Notes: a model not told the origin generated them from the sequence alone. Positions 21,498-30,515 are shown, counted from the stretch's first letter. The stretch: 64,000 nt of DNA from Pseudomonadota bacterium (GCA_021800795.1 JAJYYO010000002.1:129354-193353), one strand, 5' to 3'. Program-made: numbers and translations.

Positions 21498-21737
21498 ATG
21501 AATTCCGCAATAGAAAACAGTATTCTCGAACGCCTCCACCGGCTGGATGTGCGCCGCCAGGCAGAGGTGCTCGATTTTGTTGACTACCTTGCCGCCAAGT
21601 CCAGCGCAGATACAACCGCCGCCAATTGGCCCAGCCTCGATCCTGCACGAGACCTCGCCAGATTTGCGGGAAAATTAACCTTCGATGAAGATGCCGTCGC
21701 CTACCAACGCCGCATCCGCGACACCGAATGGCCATGA
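21498..21737 (+). CDS. DUF2281/VapB-like antitoxin
   Basis: ILERLHRLDVRRQAEVLDFVDYLAAKSS, followed directly by a PIN-toxin remnant. Confidence 0.65.
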   Translation: MNSAIENSILERLHRLDVRRQAEVLDFVDYLAAKSSADTTAANWPSLDPARDLARFAGKLTFDEDAVAYQRRIRDTEWP

Positions 21738-21847
21738 AATACGTTCCCGACACCATCCATTTCGATGCCGTATTGCTCACCAACGACCAGCGGCTACTGA
21801 CGCTTCCCGGTTTGCGCAGTCAGCCGCTCGAACTCAAGCATGACTGA
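21734..21847 (+). pseudogene. Internally deleted PIN-domain (VapC-like) toxin remnant
   Basis: 37-aa ORF MKYVPDTIHFDAVLLTNDQRLLTLPGLRSQPLELKHD: VapC-like start fused to a PIN-like C-terminus. Confidence 0.55.
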
Positions 21848-22043
21848 TTCCTCAAGCATCGCCGAAGCATGGAGCGTGGAAGCGCTGCGCCGTTCGGCAG
21901 AAATTGACAGTGGATTGGTTGATACTGTTTCTTCTGAAGAAGTCAGTGCTGCGGTTTGCAAATTGCTGAAGGGGGAGGCTGCGCAGGCGCGCGAGCTGGA
22001 ACAGACTATTGCCCTGAATGTGGCGGGGATTCTGGAAGCGTGA
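21840..22043 (+). CDS. Small ORF: addiction-module-like segment plus HsdM-like C-terminal tail
   Basis: AWSVEALRRSAEIDSGLVDTVSSEEV resembles the C-terminus of putative addiction module antitoxins; ELEQTIALNVAGIL resembles the HsdM1 tail [14 protein letters not shown]. Confidence 0.45.
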   Translation: MTDSSSIAEAWSVEALRRSAEIDSGLVDTVSSEEVSAAVCKLLKGEAAQARELEQTIALNVAGILEA

Positions 22044-23164
22044 TGAGGGCGAACGACTGGCGAACAGCGAAGCTTGGCGATTTGGTTTCTTTTAAGACCG
22101 GCAAGCTTGACTCAAATGCCGCTGTGCCAGATGGTGACTATCCATTCTTCACTTGCTCGCAGGAGACGCTGCGAACGAATACGTACAGCTTCGATACGGA
22201 GTGTGTGCTGCTGGGCGGGAACAATGCAAACGGCATTTTTCCGCTGAAATACTTCAAGGGAAAATTCGACGCATATCAGCGTACCTATGTTGTTAAACCC
22301 CGTGACCCGGAGCATCTAACAACAAAATTTCTTTATTACTCATTACGAACAAAACTTTCAGAATTGCGCAGTTTTTCAACAGGTGCTGCGACCAAATTTT
22401 TGACGCTCACAATACTTAACGAAACGGCAATTGAAGTCCCGTCGCTTGAGGAGCAACGCCGCATCGCAGGTATCCTCTCCGCATACGATGAGCTGATCGA
22501 AAACAACCAGCGGCGCATCCGCATACTGGAAGACATGGCGCGCAGCCTCTACCGCGAATGGTTCGTCAACTTCCGCTATCCCGGCTATGAATCCATACCG
22601 CTCGTCAATTCGTCGCTTGGGCAGATTCCGCAGGGGTGGGAGGCAAAGAAAATTGCAGAGTTATTGGCGAAGGTTTCTCGTCAGGGGAAGATCAAAACAC
22701 AAGACTATCTACAGGCAGGAGATTTGCCTGTTATAGATCAAGGGCGAGAACTGGTCGGAGGTTACACGAATGATGCCGATGTTGAATATTCAGGCGAGCT
22801 GCCTGTGATTGTGTTTGGAGATCATACGAGGATTCTCAAGTTTATAGATTTCCCGTTTGCTTGTGGAGCTGATGGAACGCAGCAATTGCGTTCCAATGAC
22901 GAGCGAATGCCTGTAAGCCTTTTTTTCTACACGCTCTCTGCTATCGAGTTGTCTGACTTTGCTTATGCCAGGCATTTCAAGTTTCTGAAAGAAGAGTTGG
23001 TGGTTGTGCCCATTGCTAAGGTAGCAACTGCTTTTTCAGAGCGGGTTGATCCGATAAAAAGGCTGGTTCGAATCTTGCAGCAACAGTCGGACAATCTTCG
23101 CCGCACCCGCGACCTGCTGCTTCCGCGCTTGCTGTCTGGGCAAGTCAACCTTAAAGAGAGCTGA
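22043..23164 (+). CDS. hsdS: Type I restriction-modification specificity subunit (RM1 HsdS)
   Basis: Two TRD/CR units: WRTAKLGDLVSFKTG...LSAYDELIENNQRRI; IPQGWEAKKIAELL...RTRDLLLPRLLSGQV. ATG at 22043 overlaps the preceding stop. Confidence 0.93.
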   Translation: MRANDWRTAKLGDLVSFKTGKLDSNAAVPDGDYPFFTCSQETLRTNTYSFDTECVLLGGNNANGIFPLKYFKGKFDAYQRTYVVKPRDPEHLTTKFLYYSLRTKLSELRSFSTGAATKFLTLTILNETAIEVPSLEEQRRIAGILSAYDELIENNQRRIRILEDMARSLYREWFVNFRYPGYESIPLVNSSLGQIPQGWEAKKIAELLAKVSRQGKIKTQDYLQAGDLPVIDQGRELVGGYTNDADVEYSGELPVIVFGDHTRILKFIDFPFACGADGTQQLRSNDERMPVSLFFYTLSAIELSDFAYARHFKFLKEELVVVPIAKVATAFSERVDPIKRLVRILQQQSDNLRRTRDLLLPRLLSGQVNLKES

Positions 23165-23167
23165 GTT

Positions 23168-25699
23168 ATGCCTACGCATCTTGACGCAATTGGTTACGTG
23201 AACGACCTCTCCACGGAGGTCAACGAACCTTGGTTCAAAATGATCTGCGACCTTGCGGCTGTGAGCGGCGTGTCGGAACTTGATCAGATGGCACACGACA
23301 CGCTCTTTGCCCTCTATACCGATAAGGCAAGCTACATCGGAATGACGTCTGCCGCCGCCATGGCTACTCCCGCTACGGCTGCTGCTTCACCGGATTTTCT
23401 CGACCAGCTTTCAAGTTTTACGAATTTTAAACTTCTTGGCGATACACTCGAAGTCAGTTTCAAAAAAAGAATCACCCTGATTTTCGGGGCGAATGGCAGC
23501 GGCAAATCCAGTCTTTGTGAATCGCTGAAGGTTCTCGCATCTACCGAACCATCAAGTCGACCACTCCAGAACGTCAGAGTGGCAGGCGCAGGAACTCCTG
23601 CATTTCGCTTCAAGTTTAAGAGCGATACAGCGCATCAAGCGTGGACGCCCAGCATTGGCTACGGCCCAAGGCGAACGATAGTCAAATACTTCGACACGGC
23701 GATTGCGATCAGGAATGTGAAAAACGCGGTTGAACCAGGGCGTGTCATAGTGCTGACTCCGTTCAGACTCCACGTCTTCGAGTGGACAAAGGCACTGACA
23801 ACGAAATTGCGCGAAGCACTCCAGCGCGAGCAGCAGGGCAACTCGGTAAAGCTGGCCCAAACGTTGGGAGAAATTCGAACGGACTTCGCAAGGTTCAAAG
23901 GCTATCCATTGTCAGGCATTGACGAAAAGACTGTTGCCATCATTTCTGCCCAAATAAAACTTGGCGAGGGTTTTGCAGAGCAAAAACTGTTGAGCGAAAA
24001 GCAGGCTGCCGCCGCAGAGTTGGAGAAAGCCGCGTCTGAAGAAGGCTTGAAGCTGCTCAGAGCGGAGCATCGCGAGTTGGAGGTCTTTCTAACCTCGATC
24101 AATACGATGCTTAACTCAGCCGAAGGGTTGTGGGCGATTGAACCCACAAGTAAAGCGGAAGTGCTCGCTAGGAAACGAGCTGAGCAGGAACTGTTGGCTA
24201 AGGCGCTCATCCCGAAAGGTGGGACACTAGAAGGCTTGCTGGCACTGATACGCGCAGCATCGCCACTGTGCAAAATGGACGAGGCAGCAGGTCATGCATG
24301 TCCGCTCTGCAACCGTGACATGGGCATCCCAGAAGTAGAGTTATTTAAACGCTATCACGACCTGTTGGTTGGCGAACTGGAGAAGGACATCGCTACCCTA
24401 AAGGCGGACCTTGCCAAGGCTGTCGAGTTCGCAAACTCTGTCGTCAAAGTGGATCGGAATGGGTGGGGGAAATACACAAACATCCAAGCGGAAGTGCTGA
24501 CAGCCGCGAAGGCCGACTCAGACCACATTGTTGCCAGTTGCGACGTATCCAAAGAGCCTACGGCAGAGGCGAAAGCGGCGCTTGAATCGCTCAAATTATT
24601 AGCGACAACGTGTGCGGCACAGCTAGAATCGAAAAAGAACGCCATCGAAGTCGCCGCAAAAGGCAGAGAGGAATTGATAAAGCAATTGGCGAAGCTGCGC
24701 GACGAAATCGAGCCATTGGAGTATGCGCAAACCATTGCTGCACAATTGAATAAATTGCGAGGTGCAAAATGGAGAGTGGATAGGTCGAAATTCTGGAGCA
24801 ACAAGCTCCCTGCATTTACTCAGGTGCTTACAAAGATAACGAAGAAAGCAAAGGAAGCGCACGAAGAGTTGGTGGTCGTGGATTTTGAGGCACGCCTGAA
24901 CGCGGAATATAGGGCTCTCACGGAAAAAGATATGGCGGCATTTGGCGTGATGCTCGCTCGAAAAGGAACTGATGCAGCCGTAACGGTATTGCCGCAGATA
25001 GGAGGAAAAGACATTGAAGGCGTGCTGAGCGAAGGGGAGCAACGGGTTCACGCTCTCGCGTTGTTTTTTGCTGAACTTGAAACTTGCCCTCAGTCGGTTT
25101 TGGTATTTGATGATCCGATCTCCAGCTTCGATTACAACTACATTGCGAACTATTGTGCCCGATTGCGCGACTTCACGCTGAAGCATCCGACGCGGCAGAT
25201 TATCGTCCTGACTCACAACTGGGAGTTCTTCGTTCAACTCCAGACTTCACTGAATGGGGCTGGTTTAAATGGTCAGCTCTCGGTTCAGGTGCTTGAGAAT
25301 TGCACTGTCGTCGCAGACTACAGCGAAAAGGCAGATGAGCTAAAAGCCGACATTACTGCGATTCTCGCTACTGCAGGAGAACCAAGTAAAAGCTTGAAGG
25401 AGGAGATGGCTGGCAAAATGCGGCGTCTGATTGAGTCGGTGGTAAACACTCATGTTTTCAACAAGCAGCGACATCAATTTAAGCAGAAGAGCCAGCCAGT
25501 CTCGGAGTTTCATGAATTCACAAAACTCGTACCGCTGTTGCCTGCTGAAGCTGCAAAACTGCGTGATCTCTATGCAAAACTAAGCATAAGCGAGCACGAT
25601 GACCCACGAAATGCTTACGTCAACACGGATAAATCCGCTTTTCAAAGCCGTTACGACACTATTACTGCTGTCGAGACTGACTTAATTTCGAGAAAATAG
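23168..25699 (+). CDS. SMC/Rad50-type ABC ATPase with zinc-hook CxxC, RloC/PrrC-like
   Basis: Walker A FGANGSGKSSL, CPLCNRDM hook, signature LSEGEQRVHALALF, Walker B VLVFDDPISSFDY, H-switch IVLTHNW, C-terminal RRLIESV...SISEHDDP. Confidence 0.8.
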   Translation: MPTHLDAIGYVNDLSTEVNEPWFKMICDLAAVSGVSELDQMAHDTLFALYTDKASYIGMTSAAAMATPATAAASPDFLDQLSSFTNFKLLGDTLEVSFKKRITLIFGANGSGKSSLCESLKVLASTEPSSRPLQNVRVAGAGTPAFRFKFKSDTAHQAWTPSIGYGPRRTIVKYFDTAIAIRNVKNAVEPGRVIVLTPFRLHVFEWTKALTTKLREALQREQQGNSVKLAQTLGEIRTDFARFKGYPLSGIDEKTVAIISAQIKLGEGFAEQKLLSEKQAAAAELEKAASEEGLKLLRAEHRELEVFLTSINTMLNSAEGLWAIEPTSKAEVLARKRAEQELLAKALIPKGGTLEGLLALIRAASPLCKMDEAAGHACPLCNRDMGIPEVELFKRYHDLLVGELEKDIATLKADLAKAVEFANSVVKVDRNGWGKYTNIQAEVLTAAKADSDHIVASCDVSKEPTAEAKAALESLKLLATTCAAQLESKKNAIEVAAKGREELIKQLAKLRDEIEPLEYAQTIAAQLNKLRGAKWRVDRSKFWSNKLPAFTQVLTKITKKAKEAHEELVVVDFEARLNAEYRALTEKDMAAFGVMLARKGTDAAVTVLPQIGGKDIEGVLSEGEQRVHALALFFAELETCPQSVLVFDDPISSFDYNYIANYCARLRDFTLKHPTRQIIVLTHNWEFFVQLQTSLNGAGLNGQLSVQVLENCTVVADYSEKADELKADITAILATAGEPSKSLKEEMAGKMRRLIESVVNTHVFNKQRHQFKQKSQPVSEFHEFTKLVPLLPAEAAKLRDLYAKLSISEHDDPRNAYVNTDKSAFQSRYDTITAVETDLISRK

Positions 25700-25766
25700 C
25701 GATGTACCACGCTGCATTGAAGATCAGTTCATCGAACAACACGCTATCCAGCGCTTCCCTTTTTAC

Positions 25767-25794
25767 GATGGGAAAAGTAGCATGTTTTCCCATC
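25767..25794. promoter_or_regulatory. Perfect 10-bp inverted repeat, operator candidate
   Basis: GATGGGAAAA GTAGCATG TTTTCCCATC, 21 bp upstream of the wHTH ATG. Confidence 0.55.
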
Positions 25795-25815
25795 AAAACT
25801 GTTAATATTTTGACC

Positions 25816-25986
25816 ATGCAATCCATTAATAAAAAAGCACTTTTAAGAATATACAGCTGTTGGAGGGGTTGTGCATTCATGCCGAATGATTTTGTCGAGG
25901 ATTTTAGCCGCGACCAGATTGAAAACGCGCTTACGGGATTATGCCGCGAGGGTAAGAGACGCCATATCTGCGGGGTGTGCGGCTGA
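25816..25986 (+). CDS. Short wHTH protein resembling the N-terminal part of DUF6088/AbiEi-type antitoxins, possibly truncated
   Basis: MQSINKKALLRIYSCWRGCAFMPNDFVEDFSRDQIENALTGLCREGKRRHICGVCG, 56 aa. Confidence 0.5.
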   Translation: MQSINKKALLRIYSCWRGCAFMPNDFVEDFSRDQIENALTGLCREGKRRHICGVCG

Positions 25987-26732
25987 TGGAATCGAAATCC
26001 GAATTCAGCGATTACATCGTGTATGTGGATGAAAGCGGTGATCACAGCCTGACTTCGATAGATGCGGGCTACCCAGTATTCGTGTTGTCATTCTGCGTGT
26101 TTCGCAAGGATGACTATGCCGAGAGGGTTACTCCTGCGGTGCGTAAACATAAATTCGATGTGTTCGGGCACGATATGGTGGTGCTGCACGAACATGAAAT
26201 ACGCAAGAAAACCGGTGCGTTTGCACGTCTGGGAAAGGAAGCGCGTGAAGGTTTTATGGAGTCGCTGACCAATATCATTGCGGCTGCCGACTTTACGCTG
26301 ATTGCGGTGGTGATTGACAAACGCCGCTTGGCAAACAAGTATATAAATCCTGCGCATCCATATCATTTGGCGATGGCGTTTGGGCTGGAGCGGCTCCATC
26401 GCTTGGTGCGGAGTCGGGGGCAGGATGATCGCATTACGCACATTGTTTGCGAGGCACGCGGATCGAAAGAAAACGCTGAGCTGGAGCTGGAGTTTCGCCG
26501 CATCCGTGATGGTGCGAATTATTTCAATAAGCGGTTGCCGTTTGAGTTGATGATTGCAGACAAGAAAACCAATTCGGAGGGAATGCAGTTGGCTGATTTA
26601 ACGGCTCGGCCTATCGGTATTTCGGTATTACGTCCCGAGCAGCTGAACCGTGCGATGGCAATATTGGAAAGCAAATTTTATCGGGATGGTGCGGGGAATA
26701 AGAACGGCTTCGGGCTAAAAGTGTTTCCCTAG
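25986..26732 (+). CDS. DUF3800 domain-containing protein
   Basis: IVYVDESGDHSL; TLIAVVIDKRRL; MQLADLTARPIG. Start overlaps the wHTH stop (TGATG). Confidence 0.85.
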   Translation: MESKSEFSDYIVYVDESGDHSLTSIDAGYPVFVLSFCVFRKDDYAERVTPAVRKHKFDVFGHDMVVLHEHEIRKKTGAFARLGKEAREGFMESLTNIIAAADFTLIAVVIDKRRLANKYINPAHPYHLAMAFGLERLHRLVRSRGQDDRITHIVCEARGSKENAELELEFRRIRDGANYFNKRLPFELMIADKKTNSEGMQLADLTARPIGISVLRPEQLNRAMAILESKFYRDGAGNKNGFGLKVFP

Positions 26733-26957
26733 AAAGTCGAAAGGCACCGAAGTTGTCCTCGATGCCTAACGCCGACCGGGTAGTCCCAATCCATTTTGAC
26801 CTTATTATATTGGTAAAACTTACTGACTTCAACTATTCCTTTTTTGGTAAGGATAAAAGAAGCTTGTTTAATTTGTTGACGGAGTGACTCTGATATATAA
26901 GTAATTGATTTTACGATTTATTCTTAATTAAATTGAAAACGTCAAAGTATAAACAAT

Positions 26958-29900
26958 ATGAGTTTTCCGCATTACACCGAAGATAGTCTCGTTGAGCAAC
27001 CTGCCATCCAGCTTTTTGCCGAGCTGGGCTGGGAGACGCTATCGGCTTCGGATGAGGTGACGGGTGCAGGCGCACTTGCAGCGTGCGCTCCCTCACCCCA
27101 GCCCTCTCCCGGTGGGAGAGGATGTTATTTGGGTCGCGAGACAAAATCCGAGGTGGTGCTAGGCGCGAGATTGCGCAACGTGATGGCGAGGCTGAATCCA
27201 TCGCTGCCACCAGAAGCCATCTCCGCCGCCGTGGATGAATTGTCGCGTGACCGTTCCGCGATGACGCCTGCCGCCGCAAACCGCGAGCTGTGGGATTCGA
27301 TGCGCGACGGGGTGAAGGTGTCTGTGCCTGATACAGCGAAAGGCGGAGTGAAGATCGAGCGGGTGCGGGTGGTGGATTGGGATGATCCCGCCGCCAACGA
27401 TTTTCTGCTGGTCAGCCAGATGACCATTGTCGGCCAGCTCTACACCTGCCGCCCGGATTTGATCGGTTTCGTGAATGGACTGCCGTGGGTGGTGATCGAA
27501 TTGAAGAAGCCGGGTGTGCCTGCGAAGCAAGCCTTTGATGGCAACCTGACAAGTTACAAGCACGCGCAGAACGGCGCGCCGTCGTTGTTCTGGTCTAATG
27601 CGTTGCTGATCGCCTCAAATGGCACGGATAGTCGCGTTGGTTCGCTGACTGCCGATTGGGAACGGTTCTTTGAGTGGAAGCGTATCGAAAGCGAAGACGA
27701 GATACGTCGTGTGTCGCTGGAAGTGATGTTGCGCGGACTATGTGAACCTGCGCGCCTGCTGGATATGGTGGAAAACTACACGCTGTTTTCAGAGCACAAG
27801 AGCGGTCTTACCAAGATCATTGGGCAAAACCATCAATTCATCGGCGTGAACAATGCTATCCGCGCCATGCTCAAGGCGCGCGAAGAAGGCCACGGGCGAG
27901 GCGGCGTGTTCTGGCAGACGCAGGGCTCAGGCAAGAGTTTTTCAATGGTGTTCTTTGCGCAAAAGGTGTTGCGCAAGGTTCTTGGTAATTGGACGTTTGT
28001 GGTTGTTACCGACCGGGTTGAACTGGACGAGCAGATTGCCAAGACATTTGCGGCCTGTGGTGCGGTGAGCGATGCTGCCGCCTGCCACGCGCAAAGCGGC
28101 GCGCAATTGCGCGAATTGCTCTCCGGCAATAATCGCTATGTGTTTACGCTGATCCACAAGTTCCAGACGGCTGAATTGTTGTGCGACCGGCGCGATGTGA
28201 TTGTGCTGACCGACGAGGCGCACCGCAGTCAGTACGATATGCTGGCGCTGAACATGCGCGCAGCATTGCCGAATGCGATGTTTGTCGCGTTCACCGGCAC
28301 GCCGCTGATCGCAGGCGAAGAGCGCACACGCGAGGTGTTCGGCGATTACGTTTCCATTTACGACTTCCAGCAGTCCGTCGAAGATGGTGCGACGGTGCCG
28401 CTGTTCTATGAAAATCGCACGCCTGAATTGCATCTGGATAATCCGGACCTGAACGATGACATCTACGAATTGATCGAGAACGCCGATTTATCTGATGAGG
28501 CCGAGAAAAAGTTGGAACGCGAACTGGGGCGGCAATACCACCTGATTACTCGTGACGACCGGCTGGATACGGTGGCGCAGGACATCGTGAAGCATTTCCT
28601 CGGGCGCGGTTTTCAGGGCAAGGCGATGGTAGTGTCCATCGATAAGGCGACGGCGCTGCGCATGTACGACAAGGTGCGCAAGTATTGGCCGCACCCTCAC
28701 CCCAACCCTCTCCCAAGGGGAGAGGGGGCTGATATTGATATGGCTGTGGTGGTATCAGCAGGGCAGAACGAGATTGAGCAGATGGCGAAGCTGGGCATTG
28801 ACATCGTGCCGCACCGCAAGCGCATGAACGATGAAAAGCTGGATGAAAAATTCAAGGACACAACCGATCCGCTGCGGCTGGTCTTCGTCTGTGCGATGTG
28901 GCTGACAGGCTTTGATGCGCCGAGCTGTTCGACCATCTATCTCGACAAACCGATGCGCAACCACACGCTGATGCAGACCATCGCACGCGCTAACCGCGTG
29001 TACCCCGGCAAGCACAGCGGCTTGATCGTGGACTACGCCAACGTGTTCGCTTCGCTGGAGAAGGCGCTGGCGATTTACGGCAAAGGTGGCGGCGGAGAAA
29101 TGCCGGTGCGCGACAAGAAGGCGTTGGCGGATGAGCTGCGCGTTGCTGTGAATGACGCGAATGTGTTTTGCCGGGAGCATGGCGTCGCTTTGGCGGAAAT
29201 CGAAACCATGCCAACGGCAAACTTTGCACAAGCTGGCGCGATCAATGCTGCCGCAGACCGCCTGATGGCACCGGAAGCAATCAAGCGCGACTTCCTCGCG
29301 CTGGAGGCATTGGTCAGCAGCCTGTATCGCGCGGTGAAGCCAGATCCGGTAGCGATAGAGTTTGTGCAACGTTGCGGTTGTCTTGCCGCAATCGCACAGT
29401 GCATCCGCACTGTGACCGAGCCGCCGGATATTTCGCACATCATGCAGGGTATTCAGGATTTGCTGGACGAATCTATCGCGGCAGAGCCGTTCAAGATTCG
29501 GCAAACGACTTCAGCCTATGGGCAGATCGACCTTTCCAAGATTAATTTTGAGGCGTTGCGCAAACGCTTCGAGAACAAGAAGCCGAGCAACACGGATGTT
29601 GAACGTTTGAAAGCAGCGGTGCGGGCGCAACTGGAACGTATGGTGCGTTTCAACCCGACCCGCGCCGACTATTTGCAAAAGTTCCAGGAATTGATTGAGG
29701 GTTACAACTCGGGTAGTCGCAACATCGAAGAGGTTTTCAAAGAGCTGCTGGCGCTATCGTCTGTACTGACGGAAGAGCAGACGCGCCATGTGCGCGAAAA
29801 CCTCACCGAAGAAGAGTTAACCATCATGGATATTCTGACCCGGCCCGCTCCTGAACTGACCAAAGAGGAGCGGGAAGAAGTGAAGAAGGTCGCACACCAT

Positions 29901-30110
29901 CTGCTGGAGACGCTGCATAAGTTGCTGGTGCTGGGATGGAGGCAAAAAATCTCTACCCGCGCCCGGGTGAAGATCGAAATCGAGAATGCGCTTGATGAAG
30001 GCTTGCCGCGCGCTTACTCCAAAGAAATCTATGAGTCCAAGTGCTCAGCCGTATTTGAACATGTGTATCAGAGTTATCAAGGTGAAGGTCGTAGCGTCTA
30101 TGCCGCGTGA
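26958..30110 (+). CDS. hsdR: Type I restriction endonuclease subunit R (RM1 HsdR)
   Basis: PDLIGFVNGLPWVVIELKKPG nuclease motif; WQTQGSGKSFSMVFF; LTDEAHRSQ; VFVCAMWLTGFDAP. Confidence 0.96.
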   Translation: MSFPHYTEDSLVEQPAIQLFAELGWETLSASDEVTGAGALAACAPSPQPSPGGRGCYLGRETKSEVVLGARLRNVMARLNPSLPPEAISAAVDELSRDRSAMTPAAANRELWDSMRDGVKVSVPDTAKGGVKIERVRVVDWDDPAANDFLLVSQMTIVGQLYTCRPDLIGFVNGLPWVVIELKKPGVPAKQAFDGNLTSYKHAQNGAPSLFWSNALLIASNGTDSRVGSLTADWERFFEWKRIESEDEIRRVSLEVMLRGLCEPARLLDMVENYTLFSEHKSGLTKIIGQNHQFIGVNNAIRAMLKAREEGHGRGGVFWQTQGSGKSFSMVFFAQKVLRKVLGNWTFVVVTDRVELDEQIAKTFAACGAVSDAAACHAQSGAQLRELLSGNNRYVFTLIHKFQTAELLCDRRDVIVLTDEAHRSQYDMLALNMRAALPNAMFVAFTGTPLIAGEERTREVFGDYVSIYDFQQSVEDGATVPLFYENRTPELHLDNPDLNDDIYELIENADLSDEAEKKLERELGRQYHLITRDDRLDTVAQDIVKHFLGRGFQGKAMVVSIDKATALRMYDKVRKYWPHPHPNPLPRGEGADIDMAVVVSAGQNEIEQMAKLGIDIVPHRKRMNDEKLDEKFKDTTDPLRLVFVCAMWLTGFDAPSCSTIYLDKPMRNHTLMQTIARANRVYPGKHSGLIVDYANVFASLEKALAIYGKGGGGEMPVRDKKALADELRVAVNDANVFCREHGVALAEIETMPTANFAQAGAINAAADRLMAPEAIKRDFLALEALVSSLYRAVKPDPVAIEFVQRCGCLAAIAQCIRTVTEPPDISHIMQGIQDLLDESIAAEPFKIRQTTSAYGQIDLSKINFEALRKRFENKKPSNTDVERLKAAVRAQLERMVRFNPTRADYLQKFQELIEGYNSGSRNIEEVFKELLALSSVLTEEQTRHVRENLTEEELTIMDILTRPAPELTKEEREEVKKVAHHLLETLHKLLVLGWRQKISTRARVKIEIENALDEGLPRAYSKEIYESKCSAVFEHVYQSYQGEGRSVYAA
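27087..27124. repeat. In-frame palindromic repeat in hsdR1 (copy 1)
   Basis: CCTCACCCCAGCCCTCTCCCGGTGGGAGAGG; PSPQPSPGGRG between EVTGAG and LGRETKSEVV. Confidence 0.8.
28691..28728. repeat. In-frame palindromic repeat in hsdR1 (copy 2)
   Basis: GCACCCTCACCCCAACCCTCTCCCAAGGGGAGAGGGGG; PHPNPLPRGEG. Confidence 0.8.
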
Positions 30111-30183
30111 TTATTTGAAGGTCAGCGCCTGCAGCGTTAACCATAACAGCAAGGAGTGGAGAAATTCAGCTGCGGCACGATAA

Positions 30184-30300
30184 TTAAGGAACCGCTGATT
30201 TATTCGTCTTCCCCGCAAAAGCGGGGAACCAGCGCCTTTATTTAACTGGGTTCCCGCCTACGCGGGAACGACAAAACCGAATAAATCAGCGGTTCCTTAA
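30184..30300. mobile_element. 117-bp MITE-like element
   Basis: Perfect 23-bp terminal inverted repeats TTAAGGAACCGCTGATTTATTCG/CGAATAAATCAGCGGTTCCTTAA; two internal hairpins (CCCCGCAAAAGCGGGG; GTTCCCGCCTACGCGGGAAC). Confidence 0.8.
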
Positions 30301-30515
30301 GCTACACAGAGGATTTTAATGGGCTGCTTTGGGGCGATTTAATCGCGAGTCCGTCCATCTCCTAAGTCTCGTTTGTGACACTTCGAGAGTGGCGGCTTTC
30401 GGGCAATCAAATCTGCGATTGTATGCAACTCACGTAATGCGTGTTGCGTCAATAAGTTAAGCGCAGCGGCGCAGCGCGGAAGCATGCTGCCAGAATTTTG
30501 GCTGCCGGATAGCCG

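Noticed and set aside
26733-26957. Promoter for hsdR1 in the AT-rich gap (TTGACG near 26876)
   Set aside because: No -10 hexamer at acceptable spacing; evidence too weak to list.
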